Assembly (NCBI RefSeq): GCF_000376445.1
Contig: NZ_AQXI01000001.1
Coordinates: 2,815,734-2,879,733, forward strand
DNA from: Haladaptatus paucihalophilus DX253
Lineage (GTDB): Archaea; Halobacteriota; Halobacteria; Halobacteriales; Haladaptataceae
Reading direction: 5' to 3'
DNA length: 64,000 nt
The position numbers and the translations under genes were made by a program. This document shows, one piece after another, positions 8,594 to 16,483 of this stretch (the stretch's first letter is position 1; each line of letters begins with the position of its first letter). The notes below the pieces were generated by a model. It worked only from the letters and a program-made list of their open reading frames with translations, was not told the origin of the DNA and ran no database searches.

Positions 8594-9619
8594 ATGGCAA
8601 GCGGACGCTCGGCCGACAGTGGTGGCCGCGGGCGACGGCTCGCAATCGTTTTCATCGGAACAGTGCTAACGGTGGCGGTCGCGTGGTGGCTGTTTCTCGT
8701 CTATCCGACATCGCTCGTGGAACTGCTGGGGATTCTGCTCGTGTTGCTGGCGGGTGTGATTGGCGCACGGGCCGCCGCCCGCGTCGCCGCCCAGCGGTTC
8801 CCATCGTACGACGTGGCGGAGGTCGCCGTCGAAGGCCCGATACGGCGGGACGGCGGCGGGTCGATTCCTTCTCCGGCCGGGACTTCGACGGACGACATCG
8901 TGACGCAAATCGACCGCGCCAACGACGACGAGAACGCGAACGGGCTGTTGTTGCGGTTGAACACGCCCGGCGGCGAGGTCGTCCCGAGCGAGGACATCCG
9001 TCTCGCGGCGGAGCGGTTCGACGGGCCGACCGTGGCCTACGCGACCGACGTGTGCGCGAGCGGTGGCTACTGGATAGCGAGCGGCTGTGACGAACTGTTC
9101 GCCCGCGAGGCCAGTCTCGTCGGCAGCATCGGGGTCATCGGCTCGCGGGTGAACGCCGCCGAACTGGCGGAGCGGGTCGGCCTCTCCTACGAACGGTTGG
9201 CGGCGGGTAAGTACAAGGATGCGGGCATCCCGCTGAAGGAGTTGGACGGCGACGAGCGCGACTACTTACAGGGCATCATCGACGGCATGTACGACGATTT
9301 CGTCGAGCGCGTGACGACGGGGCGCGACCTCGACCCCGAGACGGTCCGCGAGACGGAGGCGCGGGTGTACCTCGGCGACGACGCGGAGCGCATCGGTCTC
9401 GTGGACGAACTCGGCACGCGCGAGGACGTGGAGGCGCGTCTCGCCGAGCGGTTGGGCGTCCCGGAGGTGTCGGTACGGGAGTTCGAACCCAGCCAGCCGT
9501 TGCGACGGCGGCTGAACCTCGGCGCGCGCGGAATCGCCTACTCGTTCGGTGCGGGCATCGCGAGCGTGGTCGGCGACGAGAAGGGGGACGTGGAAGGGTT
9601 CGAGTTCCGGGCTCGATAG
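8594..9619 (+). CDS. sppA: Signal peptide peptidase SppA-type serine protease (S49)
   Basis: A 341-residue protein. Two hydrophobic segments (about residues 15-36 and 40-62) anchor it in the membrane. The Clp/crotonase-like protease domain follows, with LRLNTPGGEVVPSEDI, the nucleophile Ser156 in CASGGYWIASG, and the catalytic Lys within AAGKYKDAG (K206 or K208, at the spacing of the Ser/Lys dyad of Bacillus SppA). This is the short, single-domain form typical of archaea and Gram-positives. It should degrade leftover signal peptides or other membrane-embedded fragments. It converges with the NAD-epimerase gene, with 13 bp between stops. Confidence 0.88.
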   Translation: MASGRSADSGGRGRRLAIVFIGTVLTVAVAWWLFLVYPTSLVELLGILLVLLAGVIGARAAARVAAQRFPSYDVAEVAVEGPIRRDGGGSIPSPAGTSTDDIVTQIDRANDDENANGLLLRLNTPGGEVVPSEDIRLAAERFDGPTVAYATDVCASGGYWIASGCDELFAREASLVGSIGVIGSRVNAAELAERVGLSYERLAAGKYKDAGIPLKELDGDERDYLQGIIDGMYDDFVERVTTGRDLDPETVRETEARVYLGDDAERIGLVDELGTREDVEARLAERLGVPEVSVREFEPSQPLRRRLNLGARGIAYSFGAGIASVVGDEKGDVEGFEFRAR

Positions 9620-9632
9620 CCGATAGCGGGTA

Positions 9633-10616
9633 TCAGTCCGTCAGGTCGGCGATAATCGTCTCTTCTGTCCCGCGGTTCGGGCCGATTTCCTCCCCCGTAC
9701 GGTCGGATTCGAGGTGCTCCTCGACTGTTTTGGCGACGGCTTCGGACAGCGGCGTCGATTCCCATCCGAGGGAAGCGAGCTTTTCAGTCGAGACGAGGTG
9801 CGGCGTCGGTGCGTAGAGCGGGAAGTCGAGGGACGACACGTCGTGTTTTGCCAACTCTCGTTCGCTCGCGTGGACCAGTTCGACCTCGGTATCGAGCGCC
9901 TCGGCCGCGAGTTCGAGGGACGTACCGAGGGACATCGTTTCGCAGTCGGCGAGGTTATACGCCTCGCCGGGTGTGCCGCGTTCCGCGACGATTCTGAGGG
10001 CGCGGGCACCGTCGAGCGCGTAGGCGCGGTGCAGGAGGCTGTCGCCGTCGCCCGGCACGAGAACCCGGTCGTATTCCGCCACGCGGTGGAGCCAGTAGTC
10101 GTATCGCTCGGTGTAGTCGTACGGGCCGTAGACGAGCATGGGACGGACGACCATCGCGTTCACGCCGTCCGCGGCGGCGGCAAAACACACGCGGTCGCAC
10201 TCGGCCTTTCGCGGGCCGTAGCTCTCCATCGATTCGTCGTCGGCTTGTTCTTGGGTGCAGTCGTGAAGCGTCGCGTCCTCGCGCGTCGGAATCGGCTGTT
10301 CGGCGTACGCGCTGCCGCTGGAGACGTAGACGTAGGCGTCCGCATCGGCGAAGATTTCGGTGGCGGCCGCTATCTGCCGGGGATGCATGACGCAGAAGTC
10401 GATAACGACGTTCGGTTCGACCTCGTTCCGGGCCGCTTCGAGCGCCTCTCGGTCGTTTCGGTTCCCTTCGAAGTGCGTTACGCCGTCGCGGTCGGCGAAC
10501 GGAGTTCCGGATTCGCCGCGGGTGAACGTCGTCACCTCGTAGCCGTGGGTCAGCAGTTCCTCGACCGTGTGTCGGCCCATGAACCGCGTTCCGCCGACGA
10601 GCAGTGCTCGTGTCAT
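9633..10616 (-). CDS. NAD-dependent epimerase/dehydratase family protein
   Basis: A 327-residue extended or atypical SDR. The nucleotide-binding motif is LLVGGTRFMGRHTVEELL (GGTRFxG in place of GxxGxxG) near residue 6. The active-site segments are VYVSSGSAYAEQ (Ser) and YGPRKAECDRV (YxxxK). The C-terminal half has the HRAYALDGARAL and GEAYNLADCETMS segments typical of this group, which also includes chloroplast RNA-binding-like SDRs. A sugar nucleotide is a possible substrate, but no glycan genes are adjacent. It is divergent from the aldo/keto reductase gene, with 97 bp between starts. Confidence 0.85.
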   Translation of the reverse strand: MTRALLVGGTRFMGRHTVEELLTHGYEVTTFTRGESGTPFADRDGVTHFEGNRNDREALEAARNEVEPNVVIDFCVMHPRQIAAATEIFADADAYVYVSSGSAYAEQPIPTREDATLHDCTQEQADDESMESYGPRKAECDRVCFAAAADGVNAMVVRPMLVYGPYDYTERYDYWLHRVAEYDRVLVPGDGDSLLHRAYALDGARALRIVAERGTPGEAYNLADCETMSLGTSLELAAEALDTEVELVHASERELAKHDVSSLDFPLYAPTPHLVSTEKLASLGWESTPLSEAVAKTVEEHLESDRTGEEIGPNRGTEETIIADLTD

Positions 10617-10684
10617 GGGGTCGATGCGGACGAAGGGACGATAAACCTACAGGAACCAGCGTCCGACGTGCGAATGCCACGGTC

Positions 10685-10690
10685 TTTTAT
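10685..10690 (+). promoter_or_regulatory. TATA element of the aldo/keto reductase gene
   Basis: TTTTAT centred 26-27 nt before the ATG at 10714, so transcription would begin at or next to the start codon (leaderless mRNA). Confidence 0.5.
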
Positions 10691-10713
10691 CGCTCTCCCG
10701 ACTAGCACGATGC

Positions 10714-11802
10714 ATGGCGACCGAATCGGGAACACACGGCTATCGAACCGAACACGGAGAGGACTTCGGGCGGACGTACTTCCGGCAGCTCGGCGACTTC
10801 GCCGTTTCGTCCATCGGTATCGGGACGTACCTCGGCGACCCAACCGACGCGGTGGACGAGGACTACTACGACGCGATCACGACGGCGGTCGAGGGGGGTA
10901 TCAACATGGTCGATACCGCCATCAACTACCGGTGTCAGCGGAGCGAGCGCGTCGTCGGGGAGGCGCTCGCCGACGCCGACGTGGACCGGGATGCCGTCTT
11001 CGTCTCGACCAAGGGCGGGTTCGTTCCCTTCGACGGCGAGCGACCGGACGAACCGGGGAAGTACGTCAAACGCGAGTTCGTGGACACCGGCCTCGTCGAT
11101 TCGGACGACCTGGTTCGCGGGAGTCACTGTCTCGCGCCGGACTACATCGACGACCAACTGGACCGGTCGCTCGACAACCTCGGACTCGACACCATCGACT
11201 GCTACTACGTCCACAACCCGGAAACACAGCTCTACTCCAACTCGCACGAGGAGGTGTACGACCGACTCGAAGCGACGTTCGCCCGACTCGAAGAGCGCGC
11301 CGCCGCCGGTGACATCCGTCACTACGGCGTGGCGACGTGGAACGCCTTCCGCGTCCCGGAGAGCCACGACGACTACCTCTCGCTCCGCGAGGTCGTCTCC
11401 CGCGCTCGAAGCGCCGCGAAAGCCGCCGAGAACACGAGGACCCACTTCCGCGTGATTCAACTTCCGTTCAACGTCGTCATGGCCGACGCGTTCACCGTCG
11501 AGTCACAGGACGGTCCCGACGGAAAACAGAGTGCGCTCCGCTTCGCCCACGAGGCGGGGTTGAACGTCGTCACCAGCGCGAGCATCGCGCAAGGAGACCT
11601 CGCGGCGGAGATGCCGGAGGAAGTCGCCGAACAGCTCGCCGGTGAGACGACCGCACAGCGAGCCATCAACTTCGCGCGGAGCGCGCCCGGCGTAACCAGT
11701 TCGCTCGTCGGTGCGAGCACGAGCGAGCACGTTCAGGAGAACCTCGACGCGGGGCGCTTCGACCCGATGGGTGCGAACGCCTTCGATGCCGTTTTCGAGT
11801 GA
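10714..11802 (+). CDS. Aldo/keto reductase
   Basis: A 362-residue TIM-barrel oxidoreductase. The catalytic Asp and Tyr lie in NMVDTAINYRCQRSERVVGEAL, the Lys in FVSTKGGF, and the LDTIDCYYVHNPETQL strand holds the active-site His. The NADPH-binding end is PGVTSSLVGASTSEHVQENL. Inserts around residues 105-120 and 215-245 make it somewhat longer than a typical member. The Asn-Pro-Glu in YYVHNPE matches a haloarchaeal subgroup of unknown substrate. It probably reduces carbonyl compounds in the cytoplasm. The ATG at 10714 is favoured because a TATA box stands 26 nt upstream. Confidence 0.88.
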   Translation: MATESGTHGYRTEHGEDFGRTYFRQLGDFAVSSIGIGTYLGDPTDAVDEDYYDAITTAVEGGINMVDTAINYRCQRSERVVGEALADADVDRDAVFVSTKGGFVPFDGERPDEPGKYVKREFVDTGLVDSDDLVRGSHCLAPDYIDDQLDRSLDNLGLDTIDCYYVHNPETQLYSNSHEEVYDRLEATFARLEERAAAGDIRHYGVATWNAFRVPESHDDYLSLREVVSRARSAAKAAENTRTHFRVIQLPFNVVMADAFTVESQDGPDGKQSALRFAHEAGLNVVTSASIAQGDLAAEMPEEVAEQLAGETTAQRAINFARSAPGVTSSLVGASTSEHVQENLDAGRFDPMGANAFDAVFE

Positions 11803-11821
11803 GGGCGTCGAACAGTCCGAC

Positions 11822-11989
11822 CTACAGCACTTTCCACTTACCATCACAGTTCTGGCATAAACGAACCGAGTACACCTCGTCCGGGTCGTTTCGCGTTTTC
11901 AGCGATTCTCCGCAGTCTGAACACGAGAGACGACCGTACGTGTCCTTCTCGACCTCTCCCTTTCGCAGACCGCTTCGAACTGATTGCAT
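11822..11989 (-). CDS. HVO_0758-type zinc finger protein (55 aa)
   Basis: A 55-residue protein: MQSVRSGLRKGEVEKDTYGR, then LSCSDCGESLKTRNDPDEV and VRLCQNCDGKWKVL. Two CxxC knuckles form a zinc ribbon. Length and pattern match the haloarchaeal HVO_0758 zinc-finger family as I remember it. Upstream in-frame codons exist to 12097 but read as non-haloarchaeal sequence, so the internal ATG is used. It converges with the aldo/keto reductase gene, 19 bp away. Micro-zinc-finger proteins of this kind are thought to be regulators or adaptors; no target is visible. Confidence 0.82.
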   Translation of the reverse strand: MQSVRSGLRKGEVEKDTYGRLSCSDCGESLKTRNDPDEVYSVRLCQNCDGKWKVL

Positions 11990-12151
11990 CGAGACAACAT
12001 ACACCACGGAGTGACATATACGCACCGACGAAATCGACCTTCGTCGGGTCGAGGGAAACGATTGTGTTTCTTTTTGATAACAGTTATCATTGTACATACT
12101 AAAATCAGGCCAACAAACATTTATTGCTGTTTTTCAAATTGTATATCTTAG

Positions 12152-13495
12152 ATGAATAGAACCCGCCGCCGCCTCCTCCACCTCTCCGGTACCGGTTTAA
12201 TCGGCTTTCTCGCTGGGTGTTCCAACGACGGCACCGGAGACACGACCGAGCACACGAGTTCCCCGCCCACATCGTCCGGGACGAGCGAATCGACCGCCAC
12301 GACCGCTTCGACCGAGACGACGACCACGGAACAACCGTCCTCCCTTCACACGAAATACGACAGTCGGAAGCGGTTCGCTTCGCCGGGAACGAGTTTCGAG
12401 ACGTTCGAAGACCCGGCCCGTTGGCGGTCGTTGGAAGGCGAGATGACGCCGGATTCGAAGACGAAGCACACCGGTTCGCAGAGCCTTCGATTGGTCGGGC
12501 GGGGCGGTCATCACGTCATCATCGAACGCCGGTTGTCCGGGACGATGAATTTCACCGACCGCGACGTGTCGGCCATGATCCGAACGACGACGCCCTCGAA
12601 AATCGGCTTCTACGTGTATCTGGTGGACACTGACGGAAACAAAGCCGCGTTGGAACTCCGGGATATCTCCTATCGACCCCCAGACATCGGCTGGTTCCGA
12701 ACCTGCCCCGGCGTCTTCGAAGCCGACGAAAAACTCGACTTGCGCACCATCGACCGAATACTGCTACAGGTCACCAACGGGACGGCGGACGACGTGAAAG
12801 CGTGGGTGGACGACGTGCGATTCCATCCGAAACCCGACAAAGGGTACGTCATCCTCAGTTGGGACGACGGCAAGCGGAGCTACTACGAGAACGCCGCGCC
12901 GCTCCACGACGAATACGGTTACCCCGCCGTGCTCACCCACCCACCGAACCTCGCGGGATTGAAACGCGACGCGTTCATGTCGCTCGAAGAGTTGAAAGAA
13001 CGGGAATCGAAGGGCGACGAAGTGGTCGCACACGGGAGCAGCCAGTTCCCGTTCTCCGAGACGTCGGCGTCGAAACTCGACGGAATCCTCGAAACACACA
13101 AACAGTGGCTCATCGACCACGAGTTTTCGGGTGCGGACTTCATCGTCTATCCCGGAAACAACTTCGACGAGACGGCGCTCGACGTCGTTTCGAACTATCA
13201 CTACATGGGCGGGATGAACCAGTCGGGGAACGTCAACACGACCGGCGTCTGCGGGTTCGACCCGCTCGTCCTCCCCCGGACCATCGGCAACGATTTGGAG
13301 ATTTCGAAGACGGTCGTCGATAACGTCGCAACGTATCGAAATTGCGGCATCCTGAACTTTCACGACTTCGAGAGCAGCAACACGATGTCCATCTCGGACT
13401 ACGGGAAACTCCTCTCGCACATCGACGGAATCGCTGGCGTCGAGGTCATCACGTTCTCCGACCTCTGGGGAATGCGAACGAATACCGCACCGTAA
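12152..13495 (+). CDS. Lipoprotein with NodB-like polysaccharide deacetylase domain (I)
   Basis: A 447-residue protein. An N-terminal RTRRRLLHLSG twin-arginine-like stretch and the lipobox FLAGC (Cys23) point to export and lipid anchoring. A Ser/Thr-rich linker covers residues 24-70, then a beta-sandwich-like domain (about 80-230), then a NodB-like domain from about 233. The metal-site first motif is LSWDDGK, the second is VVAHGSSQ near residue 293, and the barrel strand is IVYPGNN near 332. In the second motif the usual HxxxH is HxxxQ. The paralogue at 25895 has the same layout. Likely substrate: N-acetylated surface glycan, by inference. An AT-rich promoter region precedes it. Confidence 0.75.
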   Translation: MNRTRRRLLHLSGTGLIGFLAGCSNDGTGDTTEHTSSPPTSSGTSESTATTASTETTTTEQPSSLHTKYDSRKRFASPGTSFETFEDPARWRSLEGEMTPDSKTKHTGSQSLRLVGRGGHHVIIERRLSGTMNFTDRDVSAMIRTTTPSKIGFYVYLVDTDGNKAALELRDISYRPPDIGWFRTCPGVFEADEKLDLRTIDRILLQVTNGTADDVKAWVDDVRFHPKPDKGYVILSWDDGKRSYYENAAPLHDEYGYPAVLTHPPNLAGLKRDAFMSLEELKERESKGDEVVAHGSSQFPFSETSASKLDGILETHKQWLIDHEFSGADFIVYPGNNFDETALDVVSNYHYMGGMNQSGNVNTTGVCGFDPLVLPRTIGNDLEISKTVVDNVATYRNCGILNFHDFESSNTMSISDYGKLLSHIDGIAGVEVITFSDLWGMRTNTAP

Positions 13496-13550
13496 GACTC
13501 TCTTTGCCCGTTTCGGAAGGTTTGATTACCCTCTCGATAAAGAGATTCGC

Positions 13551-14729
13551 GTGTCCCGGGGACGCCTCTTTGCATCACTCAGCTCGATGGTCTTTCTGGT
13601 CAACTTCGCTCGTGTGATGTTCGCGCCGTTGCTCGAACCGCTCAAACACGAATTCCTCGTCAGTAACGCCACCGTCGGGCTCATCGCCACGCTCGTCTGG
13701 CTCGGGAGCGCGCTCCCCCGAATTCCGACTGGATACCTCCTCACCCGAGTCGAGCGCCACCGCGCCGTTCTCGGCGCTGGCATCGTGTTGACCGCCGCCG
13801 CCGGATTCACCGCCTTTGCGCCCTCCGTTCCGCTCCTCGCGGTCGGCGCGTTCACGATGGGCGTCTCCAGTGCGGTGTATTTCATCGCCGCGAACCCGCT
13901 CGTGAGCGAACTGTACCCCGACCGCGTGGGGCGGGCTATCGGCATCCACGGGACGGCGAGCCAACTCGCGGCCGCCATCGCACCCGTCTTCGTCGGCGTG
14001 ATGCTGACGGTCGTCGGCTGGCGGGGCGTTCTCAAGTTGCTCGCGGCCGTCGCCGCGGCCGTGACCGTCGTCTTCTTCGTGGTCGCGCGCCGAACCGACC
14101 TTCCCGACGCGGGTGCCACCGACCGCGAGTTCGTCACCGCGTTCCGTCGCCAGTGGCCCATCATCTTGAGCGGCGTCGCCATCATCGGCGCGACCGGGTT
14201 CGTCTGGAACGGGTTGTTCAACTTCTACCCGAGCTATCTCCACCAGACGAAGGGGCTATCGCCGGAAACCGCCCGCACCCTACTGACGGTCGTCTTCGCG
14301 GCGGGCGTCCCCGCGTTCTGGTTCACCGGGCGACTTGCCGACAGGTTGCCACACGTCCCGCTCATGTTGTCCATCCTCGGCGGCTTCATCGTCTGTCTCC
14401 TCGGACTGACGGCCGCACAGGGTCTCGCGGCCATCGTCGCCGTCTCGCTCGCCCTCGGCTACGTCATCCACAGCCTGTTCCCCGCGCTCGACACCTACCT
14501 CCTCGACTCCCTTCCGGACGAGAATCGAGCCAGCGCCTACGCGATGTACAGCGGCCTCGCCATGATCGGGCAGGCCGGGGGGAGTTCGGTCGTCGGCGCG
14601 CTGTTGGACGCCGGATACCTTTTCGATACCGTCTTCCGAACGTTCGCCGTCGGCCTGCTGGCGATTCTGGCGGTGCTGTTCGTCCTGCACCGTGCCAACC
14701 GACTTCCGGCCACGGCGGTGACGAGCTAA
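13551..14729 (+). CDS. MFS transporter
   Basis: A 392-residue permease with about 12 hydrophobic segments. Conserved MFS signatures are PTGYLLTRVERHRAVLGAG (loop 2-3, replacing GxLaDrxGrr) and ALPRIPTGYL, with the mirrored loop TGRLADRLPHVPLML at half-way. The start is a GTG at 13551; no ATG gives a full first helix except one 33 nt downstream at SSMVFLVN. Substrate cannot be told from sequence. It follows the NodB-like lipoprotein gene by 55 bp and precedes the glycosyltransferase gene by 70 bp on the same strand. Confidence 0.85.
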   Translation: MSRGRLFASLSSMVFLVNFARVMFAPLLEPLKHEFLVSNATVGLIATLVWLGSALPRIPTGYLLTRVERHRAVLGAGIVLTAAAGFTAFAPSVPLLAVGAFTMGVSSAVYFIAANPLVSELYPDRVGRAIGIHGTASQLAAAIAPVFVGVMLTVVGWRGVLKLLAAVAAAVTVVFFVVARRTDLPDAGATDREFVTAFRRQWPIILSGVAIIGATGFVWNGLFNFYPSYLHQTKGLSPETARTLLTVVFAAGVPAFWFTGRLADRLPHVPLMLSILGGFIVCLLGLTAAQGLAAIVAVSLALGYVIHSLFPALDTYLLDSLPDENRASAYAMYSGLAMIGQAGGSSVVGALLDAGYLFDTVFRTFAVGLLAILAVLFVLHRANRLPATAVTS

Positions 14730-14799
14730 CCCCGCGGTCAATCACACGCGTCTGCCGACTCCACGCCCTTTTTCTTTCCCCTCACCGAAGCCAACGCCA

Positions 14800-15906
14800 A
14801 TGGAGTACGTGCAGGAGCAGGTGACGACGCTCCACGACCTGACCGGCCGGATTCCCGACGCTCCGACCAACCGCACCGCGGTCGTCGTCCCGATGACCGA
14901 CCGCGAGTTCGAGTCGCGGACGGCCGAACGCGTCCTGTCGGCGCTCGAAACGGTTTCGCCGAACCGCGTCGTCGTTCCGCTCCGCGCGCCGCACGATGCG
15001 GTCGGGCCGATGTACGACTGGCTTTCGGCCTTCGACGTGCCGCTCTCCGTCCTCTGGTGTTCCAGTCCGCGCGTCGAGGCGCTGCTCGACGACCACGGTC
15101 TGACGGGACCGGCGGGCAAAGGCCGGGACGTGTGGCTGGCCCTCGGCGTCGCTGCGGCCGATTCCGAGTTCGTCGTCTGCCACGACGCCGACACGAAGAC
15201 CTACGATTCGTCCGTCGTGCCGCGACTGCTCGCCCCGCTCGACCGCGGCTTCTCGTTCACGAAGGGCTACTACGCCCGCGTCGAGGAGAATCGGTTCTAC
15301 GGTCGGCTGTTTCGCCTGTTCTACGCGCCGCTGGTTCGAACGTTGCGCCGCGCCGACGACGGACGAATCCTCGACTACCTCGCCGCGTTTCGCTACGCGC
15401 TGGCTGGCGAGTTCGGCATGACCGCCGACCTCGCCGCGGGCATGCGCGTCGAACGCGACTGGGGCTTGGAGGTCGGCACCCTCGGCGGCGCGTTCGAACA
15501 CGCCGGATTCGACGGGAGCGCACAGGTGGACCTCGGCCGCTACGAACACGACCACCGCGGCGTGGCCGGACCGGGCGGCCTCTCCACGATGAGCGAGGGC
15601 GTCGGCAGTGCCCTCTTTCGCGTCTGTGAGGCCCACGGCGTCACGCCCGAGTACGAAACGCTCCCCGAGCGCTACCGCGACACCGCGCGCCGGTTCGTCC
15701 GGCAGTACGCCGCCGACGCCGAGTTCAACGGCCTCGACTACGATTCGGCGGCCGAGCGGGAACAGGTCGAGACGTACGCCGACGCCGTTCGACCCCCGGA
15801 CGACCACGACCGCCACGCCGTCCTCCCGGCGTGGGACGACACCGACATCGACCCCGGCGAGGTTCTGGAGGCCGCCCGCCCGATACTCTCCGAACGCCGC
15901 CACTGA
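14800..15906 (+). CDS. GT81-like glycosyltransferase (glucosyl-3-phosphoglycerate synthase-like)
   Basis: A 368-residue cytoplasmic glycosyltransferase of GT-A fold. GKGRDVWLALGVAAADSEFV precedes the metal-binding CHDADTKTY motif (DxD-like). FTKGYYARVEENRFYGRLFR and FRYALAGEFGMTADL match the order seen in glucosyl- and mannosyl-3-phosphoglycerate synthases (GpgS/MpgS), as does the WGLEVGTLGGAFE segment. Known enzymes join an NDP-sugar to 3-phosphoglycerate to start making the compatible solute glucosylglycerate. No cognate phosphatase lies next to it. A plain family-2 glycosyltransferase acting on another acceptor is the alternative. Confidence 0.75.
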   Translation: MEYVQEQVTTLHDLTGRIPDAPTNRTAVVVPMTDREFESRTAERVLSALETVSPNRVVVPLRAPHDAVGPMYDWLSAFDVPLSVLWCSSPRVEALLDDHGLTGPAGKGRDVWLALGVAAADSEFVVCHDADTKTYDSSVVPRLLAPLDRGFSFTKGYYARVEENRFYGRLFRLFYAPLVRTLRRADDGRILDYLAAFRYALAGEFGMTADLAAGMRVERDWGLEVGTLGGAFEHAGFDGSAQVDLGRYEHDHRGVAGPGGLSTMSEGVGSALFRVCEAHGVTPEYETLPERYRDTARRFVRQYAADAEFNGLDYDSAAEREQVETYADAVRPPDDHDRHAVLPAWDDTDIDPGEVLEAARPILSERRH

Positions 15907-16100
15907 CGCGGCGGGATTTCTCATTTTGGACGTGAAATGCCGTGCGGGAGTGGCAAAGCTCGAAGTGAAAAACTGCCCCGGCGCTGGGACGAGCCGGAGG
16001 GCACGCCGCCCGGAGGCTCGTGTCGATTTTCGAAGTCTGAGTCAACGATTGAACGAGTGATAAGGGAGGAAAACGACGAGTATTCCCCCACTCGCGTCGT

Positions 16101-16128
16101 GGCGAGCACACGCTACGCGATGCTCGCC
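16101..16128. repeat. Inverted repeat, 8-bp arms
   Basis: GGCGAGCA (16101-16108) and TGCTCGCC (16121-16128) around a 12-nt loop, followed on the plus strand by GTTTTG. It could serve as a terminator for the glycosyltransferase transcript, though it lies about 195 bp beyond that stop. Confidence 0.4.
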
Positions 16129-16145
16129 GTTTTGCTCGTGAAAAT

Positions 16146-16167
16146 ACGCCGAGAGGGAGATTTGAAC
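16146..16167 (-). repeat. Duplicate of the tRNA-Ser 3' end (att-like half site)
   Basis: Twenty-two bases identical to 16296-16317, which cover the T-loop, the 3' side of the T-stem and the acceptor 3' strand of tRNA-Ser. Read on the minus strand, the 5' side of the T-stem is replaced by unrelated bases, so this copy cannot fold as a tRNA. It has the form of a site left by integration into the tRNA 3' end. Confidence 0.7.
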
Positions 16168-16253
16168 CACCTGAAGACGCTTCCTCACTCGCTTCGCTCG
16201 TGAGACTGCCTCTTCCGTCGTTCAAACCCATCAACCGTCATCTCCTCACACGT

Positions 16254-16277
16254 GACCGAGAGCCGCGACTCTCGGTC
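16254..16277 (-). terminator. Hairpin downstream of tRNA-Ser
   Basis: Perfect 9-bp arms GACCGAGAG and CTCTCGGTC around CCGCGA, 20 nt past the tRNA 3' end on the transcribed minus strand. Probable terminator or 3'-trailer structure; no long T-run follows. Confidence 0.5.
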
Positions 16278-16296
16278 GGTTACGTTCGGAGAATGA

Positions 16297-16381
16297 CGCC
16301 GAGAGGGAGATTTGAACTCCCGTGTCCGTGAGGACAGCAGATTTCGAATCTGCCGCCTTGGCCGGGCTAGGCTATCTCGGC
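16297..16381 (-). tRNA. tRNA-Ser(CGA)
   Basis: An 85-nt cloverleaf on the minus strand. The acceptor stem pairs GCCGAGA at the 5' end with TCTCGGC at the 3' end, with G as discriminator base. The anticodon stem GCAGA/TCTGC encloses the loop TTCGAAA, giving anticodon CGA, which reads the serine codon UCG. A long variable arm (TGTCCTCACGGACA) is the class II feature expected of tRNA-Ser. The T-arm is GGGAG-TTCAAAT-CTCCC. CCA is not encoded. No intron is seen. The gene stands alone, 102 bp from the moxR start on the opposite strand, and its 3' end is duplicated 150 bp away. Confidence 0.95.
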
Positions 16382-16483
16382 TCACTTTCCAGTACCGCGT
16401 TTTCCGGTTTATGGGTTTCGATTTTCGTCACGCAAACCCAGACGACCACCACATTAAAATCGATGGCCGTTGCGTGATATTTC

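Larger units (their letters stand above)
15907..16296. other. 390-bp gene-free stretch holding a tRNA 3'-end copy and hairpins
   Basis: No convincing gene. An 88-codon frame at 15937-16203 runs through the tRNA-like repeat and has no family features. The stretch contains an 8-bp inverted repeat at 16101-16128, a copy of the tRNA-Ser 3' end at 16146-16167 and a strong 9-bp hairpin at 16254-16277. Confidence 0.6.

Noticed and set aside
12152-15906. A three-gene surface-glycan operon (NodB lipoprotein, MFS, glycosyltransferase)
   Set aside because: Same strand but gaps of 55-70 bp and no shared pathway logic; the glycosyltransferase looks like a solute enzyme.
15937-16203. An 88-codon frame before tRNA-Ser
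   Set aside because: It reads through the tRNA-like repeat, lacks homology features and looks like a chance frame, not an integrase remnant.
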